64,000 bases of DNA, from the NCBI GenBank assembly GCA_005798335.1, contig SYJV01000533.1, positions 18,745 to 82,744 of the forward strand. Reading direction: 5' to 3'. The translations under genes were made by a program, and so were the position numbers. Shown here piece after piece: positions 44,875-53,640 of this stretch (its first letter is position 1; each line of letters starts with the position of its first letter). The DNA comes from Planctomycetaceae bacterium (GTDB lineage: Bacteria > Planctomycetota > Planctomycetia > Pirellulales > Pirellulaceae). Below the pieces are notes generated by a model. That model saw only the letters and a list, made by a program, of their open reading frames with translations, was not told the DNA's origin and did no database searches.

Positions 44875-46554
44875 ATGCCGCCAACATTGAACAAATATAG
44901 CAGTCGAATTACCCAACCCAAAAGTCAGGGCGCGTCCCAAGCAATGCTGTATGCCACCGGCCTAAAACCTGACGATATGAACAAAGCCCAAGTCGGGATC
45001 GCCAGCGTTTGGTACGAAGGCAACCCGTGTAACATGCATTTGAATAAGCTGGCCGACGCGGTCAAGGAAGGGGTCACTGCAGCCGGGTTGGTTGGCATGC
45101 GATTCAATACTATCGGTGTCAGCGATGGCATCTCGATGGGAACTGACGGCATGAGTTACTCGTTGCAATCTCGCGACTTGATTGCGGATTCCATCGAAAC
45201 GCTTATGGGTGGCCAATGGTATGACGGTTTGGTTGCCTTGCCGGGCTGTGACAAGAATATGCCCGGCTGCTTGATCGCGATGGGAAGACTGAACCGGCCA
45301 TCGCTGATGGTGTATGGCGGCACGATTCGGCCGGGTCGGTGGAATGGCGACACATTCGATATCGTCTCCGCGTTTCAGTGCTATGGTCAGTTTCTGTCTG
45401 GGCAAATTACAGACGAACAGCGCGAGAACATCGTGCGCCGGTCGTGTCCAGGCGCTGGCGCTTGCGGCGGCATGTACACTGCCAACACGATGGCATCAGC
45501 TATCGAAGCGCTCGGGATGTCCTTGCCGTACAGCGCCTCGATTCCTGCGGAAGACCCAGACAAATTGGTCGAATGTAAGCAAGCGGGCGCGGCGATACTG
45601 AATTTACTTCAGCGCGATCTCAAGCCGCGTGATATTATGACTCGGCGCGCTTTCGAAAATGCTATGGTGGTAGTTATTGCCTTGGGAGGCTCGACGAACG
45701 CGGTCTTACACTTGATCGCGATGGCGCGCAGCGTCAATGTGCCATTGACGATCGACGACTTCCAGGCAGTTAGCAACCGCGTACCCTATATCGCAGACTT
45801 GAAACCCAGTGGCAAGTTTGTTCAGGAGGACTTGCATTCGATCGGTGGTACCCCCGCAGTCATGAAGTATTTGCTCGCTGAAGGATTCCTGGACGGTGAC
45901 TGCATAACGGTCACCGGCAAGACGCTGGCCGAAAATATTCAAGATCTGCCTGGTCTGAAACCCGGCCAAGCAATCGTTCAGCCAATTGACAAGCCGATTA
46001 AAGCTACCGGCCATATACAAATTTTGCGAGGAAATCTGGCGCCTGAGGGCGCTGTGGCCAAGATCACCGGCAAAGAAGGATTGAAGTTCTCTGGTCCCGC
46101 AAAGTGCTTTGATAGCGAAGAAGATATGTTGCGCGCGCTCGAAGACAAGAAACTTGCCAAAGGCGACGTCATCATCATTCGTTACGAAGGTCCTCAAGGA
46201 GGTCCGGGCATGCCTGAGATGCTAACGCCGACCTCGGCAATTATGGGAGCTGGATTGGGAGCTGACGTGGCACTGTTGACCGATGGTCGATTTAGCGGTG
46301 GATCGCACGGTTTTATCGTGGGACATGTGACTCCTGAAGCTCAAATTGGCGGACCGCTTGCGCTGGTTCACGATGGCGATATCGTGACCTTAGACGCAAA
46401 CACCAATCGTCTGGATTTTGCCGTCTCTGACTCTGAGATAGCCAAGCGAAGATCGTCGTGGGTCGCGCCACCGTTGAAGGCTACGCGCGGAACCCTCTAC
46501 AAATACATCAAAAACGTCAAGAGCGCCTCGGAAGGTTGCGTGACCGACGAATAA
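44875..46554 (+). CDS. ilvD: Dihydroxy-acid dehydratase
   Basis: 559 residues, normal length. Fe-S cluster cysteines are in GCDKNMPGC and [19 protein letters not shown], and the C-terminal [14 protein letters not shown] motif is intact. Makes the 2-oxo acids for valine, leucine and isoleucine. Monocistronic by spacing. Confidence 0.97.
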   Translation: MPPTLNKYSSRITQPKSQGASQAMLYATGLKPDDMNKAQVGIASVWYEGNPCNMHLNKLADAVKEGVTAAGLVGMRFNTIGVSDGISMGTDGMSYSLQSRDLIADSIETLMGGQWYDGLVALPGCDKNMPGCLIAMGRLNRPSLMVYGGTIRPGRWNGDTFDIVSAFQCYGQFLSGQITDEQRENIVRRSCPGAGACGGMYTANTMASAIEALGMSLPYSASIPAEDPDKLVECKQAGAAILNLLQRDLKPRDIMTRRAFENAMVVVIALGGSTNAVLHLIAMARSVNVPLTIDDFQAVSNRVPYIADLKPSGKFVQEDLHSIGGTPAVMKYLLAEGFLDGDCITVTGKTLAENIQDLPGLKPGQAIVQPIDKPIKATGHIQILRGNLAPEGAVAKITGKEGLKFSGPAKCFDSEEDMLRALEDKKLAKGDVIIIRYEGPQGGPGMPEMLTPTSAIMGAGLGADVALLTDGRFSGGSHGFIVGHVTPEAQIGGPLALVHDGDIVTLDANTNRLDFAVSDSEIAKRRSSWVAPPLKATRGTLYKYIKNVKSASEGCVTDE

Positions 46555-46613
46555 TTCATCGACACGGCAAATACCGCAGGGACGTATCATGAATTTTTTC
46601 GCGAACCGAACCA

Positions 46614-47762
46614 ATGTTTGATATCATCGTCGTGGGCCTGGGTGGCATGGGCAGTGCCGCCGCTTATCACTTGGCTCGCCATGGAAAACGTGTACTGGGA
46701 ATCGAGCAGTTCACGGCAGCGCATGATCGTGGTTCCAGCCATGGACATTCGCGCGTCATTCGCCAAGCCTACTTTGAACACCCTGCCTACGTTCCACTGC
46801 TGCTGCGAGCCTACGAGTTATGGCGAGAACTCGAAAGGGAATCCGGAAAGTCCTTACTGACCATTACCGGTGGCCTAATGATCGGCCCGCCGGATAGCAC
46901 GGTCTTTCAAGGCAGCCTAGCTAGCGCGCTGACTCACGGTCTGCCTCACGAAATTTTGGACGCGGCAGAGATACATCGACGATTCCCAGCACTTACGCCC
47001 AGCGACGAAATTGTTGCTTTGTTCGAACGCGCCGCTGGATTCGTCCGTCCCGAGGCGGCGATCACTGCGCATTTGCAATGCGCCGCCGCGCATGGCGCTC
47101 AGTTACACTTCGAAGAACCGGTGATCAGTTGGAAAGCCAGTAAGCTGGGCGTCCAAGTAACCACGCACCGAGCAACCTACGAAGCAGAACAACTTATCAT
47201 TGCTCCTGGTGCATGGGGGCCCAGGATTTTCAATTTTGACTTGCCATTGCGAGTGACTCTCCAAACGCTGTTTTGGTTCGAGCCCACAGGCGGAGTCGAA
47301 CCGTTTCTACCCAATCGATTTCCAATCTACATTTGGCAGTCAAAGCCTGGCGAGGAATTTTATGGTTTTCCCGCACAGGTCGAATCGGGCGATGTGCCGG
47401 GTGGAGTCAAAGTCGCCTACTTCTATCGCGACGCTCAGGTGAATCCAGATGCAGCGCGCCCTGCCATCAGCGACGATGAAATTCAATCGATGCGAGCCGC
47501 GCTGCGAGATCGGATTCCTCAGCTCAATGGCGAATTGCTGCTAACCAAAACGTGTCTATATACTGAGACTCCCGATCACCATTTCGTCATCGGTCGCCAC
47601 CCCGATCACTCGCAAGTTCTCGTCGCATCACCTTGTTCGGGACATGGCTACAAATTCTGCCCAGTAATCGGCGAGATACTCAGCGAACTGGTCATCGGTA
47701 ATGCAACTCGCCATCCTATCGAATTGTTTTCCATCGGGCGTTGGAATCGAACCAAAGAGTAG
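46614..47762 (+). CDS. Monomeric sarcosine oxidase / N-methyltryptophan oxidase-like flavoenzyme
   Basis: 382 residues. FAD-binding motif VVGLGGMGSAAAYHLA at the N-terminus, the GSSHGHSRVIR loop and, near the C-terminus, KTCLYTETPDHHFVIG, which holds the Cys that carries covalent FAD in monomeric sarcosine oxidase, followed by SGHGYKF. It oxidises an N-methyl amine or imino acid and makes H2O2. SoxA-like and SolA-like types cannot be separated here. Confidence 0.9.
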   Translation: MFDIIVVGLGGMGSAAAYHLARHGKRVLGIEQFTAAHDRGSSHGHSRVIRQAYFEHPAYVPLLLRAYELWRELERESGKSLLTITGGLMIGPPDSTVFQGSLASALTHGLPHEILDAAEIHRRFPALTPSDEIVALFERAAGFVRPEAAITAHLQCAAAHGAQLHFEEPVISWKASKLGVQVTTHRATYEAEQLIIAPGAWGPRIFNFDLPLRVTLQTLFWFEPTGGVEPFLPNRFPIYIWQSKPGEEFYGFPAQVESGDVPGGVKVAYFYRDAQVNPDAARPAISDDEIQSMRAALRDRIPQLNGELLLTKTCLYTETPDHHFVIGRHPDHSQVLVASPCSGHGYKFCPVIGEILSELVIGNATRHPIELFSIGRWNRTKE

Positions 47763-47780
47763 CAGGACGTTGCGGAGCGG

Positions 47781-48210
47781 ATGAGCCTGAAGTACGACAC
47801 GCTGCGGAAGACGATCAAAGCAGGGCGGCTGCGGAAGTCAATACAGCTTGCACAAATCACTGCATCGGTTAAATGCGGGCAGGCTACTTGCGGCAATGGA
47901 GAGGCCGAGTTCAGGAGTACTGAGCCAACGACGGATAACTCATTGGGGGCCGCGTCGCATACGATTCAGTTGGCCTCGACTACGACTGAGCAGCGGGCTT
48001 CCGATAATCGCAGCGGACGACTGAAGATGCTGAGGCGGAGATGGGCACGGCGTGTACTCGTCCGGAAGAGCGCGTCATGGCAGCTTTGGGAGTGCTGGAT
48101 GGCGTGCTCCCGAATTCCAAGCCTGCCACGACGTGACCTTTGGTGGCGTGTTGTGTGCGCTCTCGGCGTTGTTGGACTGTGGGGGCTCACTTGCTGTAGC
48201 TAAAAGATAG
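47781..48210 (+). pseudogene. Degenerate, truncated transposase remnant
   Basis: The start reads like a transposase DNA-binding head (SLKYDTLRKTIKAGRLRKS). Further on, one frame gives TRPEERVMAALGVLDGVLP and, after a one-base shift at about 48113, another gives EFQACHDVTFGGVLCALSAL before TAG at 48210. The F-G-G-V-L-x-A-L pattern is what I know from a transposase family frequent in planctomycetes, but I cannot name the IS. The catalytic part is missing. It lies 60 bp upstream of the DUF262-HipA pair and marks that region as acquired. Confidence 0.5.
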
Positions 48211-48270
48211 CGGCGCTGCTACATTGAAAATCATTTGATCGAGTTCAATTTTCGCGCCCAGGTTCAATAA

Positions 48271-49956
48271 ATGCTCCAATTTGGTGACCCGCCAAACGAC
48301 AAAATTCTTAACCGGCGCCCCGAAGCTCGAGGCTATCGGATTGAACAGCTTTTGCAAGAGGCAACCGATGGTATAGTTCGCATTCCTCCGTTCCAACGTC
48401 CGCTCCGCTGGCGTTCGAAGCAAGTCATTGACTATTTCGATTCAATCCGTCGCGGTTTTCCAATCGGTGATTTGCTTCTCGCTCGTGACTGTGCGCCAAG
48501 CGAAATCCTCCATTTTGGGCCGCATACTGTTCAAGCCAAAGAACAACATAATGCTTTATGGGTGATTGACGGGCAACAAAGGATCACGGCTTTGGTTGCA
48601 TGTCTCCTTCGAAAGGAAATAACACCAAAGGGTGACTACTGGGCAACGTGGTACGATTTAGAAAACGAAGAATTTGTTCGACTAAGCAAACGTGTGGTTC
48701 CAGCAAGTTGGATACCTTTGAATGTACTTTGCAATTCCGTTGCTTTGCTAAAGTGGATACGAGTGTGGCCATATGGTGAAGGCAATCCCGAACTCATTGA
48801 TCGCGCACTTGAACTTGGAAAAGCGGTGCGAGAGTATGAGGTTCCTGCCTACATCGTCCAAGGAGCTAACGACAGTTTGATGAGGCTTATTTTCACTCGA
48901 GTCAACACTGCTGGCGTTGGAATGCGTGAATCAGAAATTTTTGAGGCCAGATACGGCAAAGAGGGAGATAAGCCGATACGCACTGCTGTAGCCAGGCTTA
49001 CTGACATGGGCTTCGGCGAAATTGACGCGGACCTGTTTCTGCGTTGTTTGAGGTCAACATGCGGTATCACTGCTAAGGTTTCGATTGAGTCTCCAGAAGT
49101 AGTCGCCGACACTTCGATCACCAGAACGGAAAGAGCGATTCGAAAGGCAGTATTTACCATCCAAAATTCGGCTGGCATCCCTCATTGGAAGCTGCTCCCG
49201 TATCGAATGCCTCTTATTTTTCTCAGTGCGTTTTACGACCGATTTCCAGAAGACAATAGCCGAGTTGATCGATTAGCCGCAAAGTGGATTTGGCATGGCG
49301 CTTTGTCAGGAGACCACCATGACGTAACTGATGCCTACATTAATCGATTGCTTAAGCTAACGTCTGCTTTTGATAAACCCGATGATGCTTTGGCAAGCTT
49401 GCTCACGCCATTGACGCGAGATCAAACTGCCCAATACCCCAACAATCCAATTGCCGAACTTGATAAGCTCATATCGATGAATCGTGCTTCAGGCAAAGTT
49501 TTCGTACTCGGTCTGCTTGGTGCTAAACCAAAGCTTCCCAACACGCAGACACCCCCAGAGCAAACTCTTTTTGAGGAAATAGAATCGGAAGAGGAGAATC
49601 CGCAAAGTGGCTCCGTGGATGAATTGAACGTAGAAAAAATACTCTTGCCATTGGTTGGAAAGCAAAAGATTGGTACGGATGTGGTAATTAAGATTACCGG
49701 ACTAAAACGCGAAATGTTGAGGAATTCAAGCGTTGACGCAACCGTACTTGAATCTCACATTCTTGACGAGAATGCCGTCAGGCTGCTACTAAAGGATGAT
49801 GAGAAACAATTCAGACTTCATCGCCGCAAGCTACTTACAGGCTACTTCTATAGTTTTGTGAATGATCGCGTCGGCGACCAAACTGATTTGCGTCCCTCCA
49901 TAGCGACGGTGGCAGAGGGTTCCATGGCAAATAGTCGCAAAGCAGGCTCAAGATGA
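48271..49956 (+). CDS. DUF262 (GmrS/ParB-fold) protein, no HNH partner domain
   Basis: 561 residues. The DUF262 hallmarks are complete: IPPFQRPLRWR (38-48), WVIDGQQRITAL (97-108, the nucleotide-handling DGQQR motif) and FTRVNTAGVGM (208-218). In GmrSD, SspE and BrxU this domain binds or hydrolyses nucleotides and controls a nuclease domain. No DUF1524 HNH motif is visible in the C-terminal 300 residues, which include an acidic linker (EEIESEEENPQSG, about 430) and an unrecognised end domain. TAA directly precedes the ATG, so the start is fixed. The gene is visibly AT-richer than its neighbours and is coupled to hipA by ATGA. Confidence 0.88.
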   Translation: MLQFGDPPNDKILNRRPEARGYRIEQLLQEATDGIVRIPPFQRPLRWRSKQVIDYFDSIRRGFPIGDLLLARDCAPSEILHFGPHTVQAKEQHNALWVIDGQQRITALVACLLRKEITPKGDYWATWYDLENEEFVRLSKRVVPASWIPLNVLCNSVALLKWIRVWPYGEGNPELIDRALELGKAVREYEVPAYIVQGANDSLMRLIFTRVNTAGVGMRESEIFEARYGKEGDKPIRTAVARLTDMGFGEIDADLFLRCLRSTCGITAKVSIESPEVVADTSITRTERAIRKAVFTIQNSAGIPHWKLLPYRMPLIFLSAFYDRFPEDNSRVDRLAAKWIWHGALSGDHHDVTDAYINRLLKLTSAFDKPDDALASLLTPLTRDQTAQYPNNPIAELDKLISMNRASGKVFVLGLLGAKPKLPNTQTPPEQTLFEEIESEEENPQSGSVDELNVEKILLPLVGKQKIGTDVVIKITGLKREMLRNSSVDATVLESHILDENAVRLLLKDDEKQFRLHRRKLLTGYFYSFVNDRVGDQTDLRPSIATVAEGSMANSRKAGSR

Positions 49957-51143
49957 ATGCGCTGAGCGTAAAGCTTGGTGATGTCGACGTGGGAATACTC
50001 GAGCATTTTGAAGACGAAAGCGAAGCATTCACGTTTTCTGATGAGTACCTTGAGTCCCACATCGACTCAAGACCGATTTTGGGACAGATATTTGAAGATC
50101 GATTCCCAAAGCCAATCCACGTCGGTGGGCCAATAGGATGGTTCAGTCATCTATTGCCACAAGGCGTAATGCGCCGTTGGAGATCGCGGTTACTCCGCAT
50201 TGATGAGGAGGATACTTTTACCCTCCTGACTCAATTAGGAGAGAACTTGCCAGGCGCTTTGACCTTGAGTCCAACTGAGCCGCTTGTGCGAAAGCGAACT
50301 GAAAGTAAGAGAGGTCAGACGGTTTCACGATCCCAGTTGTTTAGCTTTTCATTGGCCGGAGCGCAGTGGAAACTTTCTGCGCGATTGGCGGGACGGGGGC
50401 TGACGACCAATGCGAACGCTCAGGGTACCGAGTACATAGCAAAGTTCCACTCTCCTGAATATCCAGATTTACCTCGCTGTGAATTCGCGACAATGCATTG
50501 GGCTCGAGCGTCAGGTATTTTGACACCAGTGTTCGAATTGCGAAAAGTCACGGATTTTGATTCGGTTCCGGAAGACTTACCTATTGGAAACGGTGACGTC
50601 TATGTTTGCGAACGATTTGACCGAAAAAACACAAGGCGCATTCACATGGAGGATTTCGCCCAAATTTTAGATCGACCCTGCGGCAATGAACAGTACCGCG
50701 GTAGCTACGAAGAGATTGCCAGAGTTCTTCAGTGGATTGCATTTGAATCATTGGAAGAGTTTCTCAAATTGGTTGTATTCTGTGTGATTTGCGGAAATGG
50801 TGATGCCCATCTAAAGAATTTCTCCGTGCTGTACTACGATGGCAGGTCAGCATCCCTTGCACCCGCATATGACATCGTAGCGACGGTCGCCTATCTTGCT
50901 TCGGATCAGTTGGCATTGGAACTTGGAGGGGCGAAACATTTTAAGAACGTCAAGCTCAGTCGTTTCGACGTATTTGCCACGTGCCTTGGCTGGACAAATG
51001 AAAAACTCCATGGTTTCATTGTCGAATTCGCGACTGACGCCATTAGCAAATGGAAGCTTGCCGAGGTTCAAGACAATTTTACGCATCATCAGCGCGAAAA
51101 GATCGACCTTCATGTGAATTTGATCAGCAAGCAAATCACGTGA
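49953..51143 (+). CDS. hipA: HipA-type serine/threonine kinase
   Basis: 396 residues, complete. The N-terminal HipA domain (about 1-110) reads GWFSHLLPQGVMRR and LLTQLGENLPGALTL. The kinase has the P-loop-like SLAGAQWKLS (133-142), the ATP Lys in YIAKF (161-165), VCERFDR (218-224), the catalytic loop GNGDAHLKNFS (281-291) and the metal Asp in AYDIV. Known HipA proteins phosphorylate glutamyl-tRNA synthetase (HipT: TrpRS) and halt translation. No hipB is beside it; the DUF262 gene takes that place, with a 4-nt overlap. Composition is AT-rich like the partner. Confidence 0.92.
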   Translation: MNALSVKLGDVDVGILEHFEDESEAFTFSDEYLESHIDSRPILGQIFEDRFPKPIHVGGPIGWFSHLLPQGVMRRWRSRLLRIDEEDTFTLLTQLGENLPGALTLSPTEPLVRKRTESKRGQTVSRSQLFSFSLAGAQWKLSARLAGRGLTTNANAQGTEYIAKFHSPEYPDLPRCEFATMHWARASGILTPVFELRKVTDFDSVPEDLPIGNGDVYVCERFDRKNTRRIHMEDFAQILDRPCGNEQYRGSYEEIARVLQWIAFESLEEFLKLVVFCVICGNGDAHLKNFSVLYYDGRSASLAPAYDIVATVAYLASDQLALELGGAKHFKNVKLSRFDVFATCLGWTNEKLHGFIVEFATDAISKWKLAEVQDNFTHHQREKIDLHVNLISKQIT

Positions 51144-51253
51144 GGATTGACTTATGAAAACAGCGTGGCGCGTGTGATCGGGAGAGATTTGCCAATCGCT
51201 CAAGGGAAATAGACTATGACGATTCTCGTTATCGACTGGTGGACGTCGCAGTA

Positions 51254-51387
51254 AGGCGAGCGGCAGATGGGAATTTACCAAGGCCTCAGCGAATACAAGC
51301 CCGATGCGCATGCGAGTGCGTCAATCCTGGCATACACTCGCTTGCGCTTCGGGCTTGTATTGGTAAGAAACTATCTGCCGCTCGCCT
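51254..51387. repeat. Palindromic element B, intact copy
   Basis: 134 bp. The outer arms AGGCGAGCGGCAGAT and ATCTGCCGCTCGCCT are perfect inverted repeats; the inner arms AATACAAGCCCGA and CGGGCTTGTATT also pair, with a middle CACTCGC/GCGAGTG pair. It lies 110 bp after hipA and closes the accessory island. It is the uninterrupted counterpart of the copy at 35.1 kb. Confidence 0.9.
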
Positions 51388-51438
51388 AAGTAGTTGGTAT
51401 CACGGTATTTCAAGATGTGTACGTATGGAATGTGCCTG

Positions 51439-52764
51439 CTACTTTTTTACTGGCAGATTACATTCTGTCTTTCGGATGGCATCTAAGCGGCTCTTTTGGG
51501 CAGCTTCCCAACCGCGATCCGTGGGATGATAAAAAGTTTTGTCGACACCGAGGTAATCCTGTTCGACGTACCCGTCGGGCAAATCGTGTGGATAGACATA
51601 CCCTTGGCCATGTCCCAACTGATCGGCTCCAGCGTAGTGTTTGTCGCGCAGATGGATTGGTACGGGAATGAGTCGGCCTTCGCGTACTTCGCGTCTGGCC
51701 AAACCAATGGCGGCAGTTGCCGAGTTACTTTTTGGCGCGCAGGCCAGGTATATCACTGCTTGCGAAAGAGTCAATTGACACTCGGGCAAGCCTACCAATT
51801 CGCATGCTTGGGCAGCCGAGACGGCCAGAGTTAGCGAAGCGGGATCGGCGTTACCAACATCTTCGCTGGCCAAAATGACCAGCCGCCGACAAATGTAACG
51901 AATATCCTCGCCGGCTTCCAACATGCGAGCCAGCCAATACAGCGACGCGTCAGGATCACTGCCGCGAATGCTCTTGATCAATGCACTGGAGATGTCGTAG
52001 TGTTCATCTCCCGAGCCATCGTATTGAATGGTCTTTTGTTGGACCGATTCACGAGCCAACTCCATCGTCAAGCGCACGGGACGCTGGGCGGTTGACAGTA
52101 CCGCGATCTCTAGCGCTCCCAGCGCCCGGCGTGCGTCTCCTTCGCTGATTTGAGCGAGATAGTCCAATGTCTCTGACTCTACTTCCACGGATATTGAGCC
52201 CAAGCCACGCTCTTTGTCCGCTAAAGCTGTGCGAAGCAAATCGACGATGTTGCCCGGTGCGAGCGGTTCGAATTGGAAGATTTGGCTGCGGCTCAGCAAT
52301 GCACCGTTGACTGCAAAGAACGGATTGCTGGTCGTGGCGCCAATCAAACTGACGATGCCTTCTTCGACGTCCGGCAGCAGCGCATCTTGTTGCGAGCGAT
52401 TGAAGCGATGGATCTCGTCTACGAACAGAAGAGGCCGTGGATTGCCAGCGCTGACTTCATCTCGCGCCCACGTGAGGATCTCGCGCAGTTCCTTAACGCC
52501 GCTGCTGACCGCGCTCAACGGACGCAGGGTTCCTCCCGTTTCGCGAGCTAACAAATGGGCCAACGTTGTCTTGCCCGTTCCCGGCGGACCGTACAGCAAA
52601 ATGGAACCGAGCCTGCGCGACGCAATCATTCGCCGCAAGAGCTTGCCCTCGCCCAAGAAATGTTGCTGGCCAACGAACTCGCTCAACTTGCGCGGCCGCA
52701 TACGACTGGCCAACGGCATGACTTGACGTAGGTTCTCAGCTTCTGCCGCAGCAAACAAATTCAT
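51439..52764 (-). CDS. rarA: Replication-associated recombination AAA+ ATPase
   Basis: 441 residues of the RarA/MgsA/WRNIP1 family. Walker A YGPPGTGKTTLA, Walker B LLFVDEIHRF, sensor 1 IGATTSNPFF, and the C-terminal tetramerisation domain (DIRYICRRLVILASEDVG, then GHGQGYVYPHD) are all present. Acts at stalled forks. Last gene of the minus-strand run that starts at mch, 56 nt after the SDR gene. Confidence 0.95.
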   Translation of the reverse strand: MNLFAAAEAENLRQVMPLASRMRPRKLSEFVGQQHFLGEGKLLRRMIASRRLGSILLYGPPGTGKTTLAHLLARETGGTLRPLSAVSSGVKELREILTWARDEVSAGNPRPLLFVDEIHRFNRSQQDALLPDVEEGIVSLIGATTSNPFFAVNGALLSRSQIFQFEPLAPGNIVDLLRTALADKERGLGSISVEVESETLDYLAQISEGDARRALGALEIAVLSTAQRPVRLTMELARESVQQKTIQYDGSGDEHYDISSALIKSIRGSDPDASLYWLARMLEAGEDIRYICRRLVILASEDVGNADPASLTLAVSAAQACELVGLPECQLTLSQAVIYLACAPKSNSATAAIGLARREVREGRLIPVPIHLRDKHYAGADQLGHGQGYVYPHDLPDGYVEQDYLGVDKTFYHPTDRGWEAAQKSRLDAIRKTECNLPVKK

Positions 52765-52820
52765 AGGTTCCTCGACTGACGGCTGAACCGCTCAAATGGC
52801 CATGCCCAACATGCCCAACA

Positions 52821-53639
52821 TTACCAGTGCATAACGAAGCCACCATCCACGTTGATTGTCTGACCAGTGATCGAGTTCGCGCGGCAACTGCACAGAAAGA
52901 CGATCATGGCGGCGATGTCCTCGGGAGTTTGCCATCGTTTCAGCGGAATGACGTGCTTTACCTTGTCTCCGGCCCACTCCTCGTACGATTTGCGTTGGTC
53001 GAGCGGTTGTTGGTCGTGCCAAGCTTGCCAGACGCCTCGATTGAGAGGCGTTTGCACCATGCCGGGATTGACGATGTTGGCGCGCACGCTGTACGGTGCC
53101 AAGTCCTTGGCGACACACTGCATGAAATTGATGTTCGCTGCCTTGCTGGCACTGTAGGGTGGATCGGTCTGCGAACCAATCTGGCCAGCCACCGAACCGA
53201 GAAACACAATGCTACCTTGCCCACTTTGTTTTAGGGCTGGTGCCAGAGCGTGTACGATGTTGACCATGCCCATGATGTTCACCTCCAAGACGCGCGGCCA
53301 ATCACGTGGCTGAAGGTTCGAGAAGGGAAAACCGAATTTTCCTGAACCAATCGCGGCGGCATGCACGACGTGCTGAATCGATCCGCCTTCCCGCATCGCC
53401 AAAGTGGTCGCTTCTACACACTCGCCTTCCACGGTGATGTCGACTTGCCGCCCTCGCATTCGCTCGGAATCGATATTCATGTCGGTAGCCACCGCGCGGG
53501 CCACATCAGCGACATTTTGGTTGCGATCCCAAATTTCAACGATTGCGCCTTCTTCCAGAAACTGCTTTGCTGTTGCCAGGCCGATGCCGCTGGCACCTCC
53601 CACGATGATCGCTGTCTGTTTGGCTAGCCCTAAATCCAT
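52821..53639 (-). CDS. Short-chain dehydrogenase/reductase in the mch-oleC operon
   Basis: 272 residues. VGGASGIG (cofactor loop), VHAAAIG, the Ser strand VFLGSVAG and YSASKAA (Tyr-Lys) are intact. It begins one nucleotide after the OleC-like gene stop, so it is in the same operon. OleD of olefin synthesis is an extended SDR and a different subclass, so this is not simply OleD. Confidence 0.88.
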   Translation of the reverse strand: MDLGLAKQTAIIVGGASGIGLATAKQFLEEGAIVEIWDRNQNVADVARAVATDMNIDSERMRGRQVDITVEGECVEATTLAMREGGSIQHVVHAAAIGSGKFGFPFSNLQPRDWPRVLEVNIMGMVNIVHALAPALKQSGQGSIVFLGSVAGQIGSQTDPPYSASKAANINFMQCVAKDLAPYSVRANIVNPGMVQTPLNRGVWQAWHDQQPLDQRKSYEEWAGDKVKHVIPLKRWQTPEDIAAMIVFLCSCRANSITGQTINVDGGFVMHW

Positions 53640-53640
53640 C

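Noticed and set aside
47781..48203. Intact 140-residue gene upstream of the DUF262 gene
   Set aside because: The better reading jumps frame in the middle and matches a transposase fragment; the single frame gives an implausible Arg/Trp/Cys-rich end.
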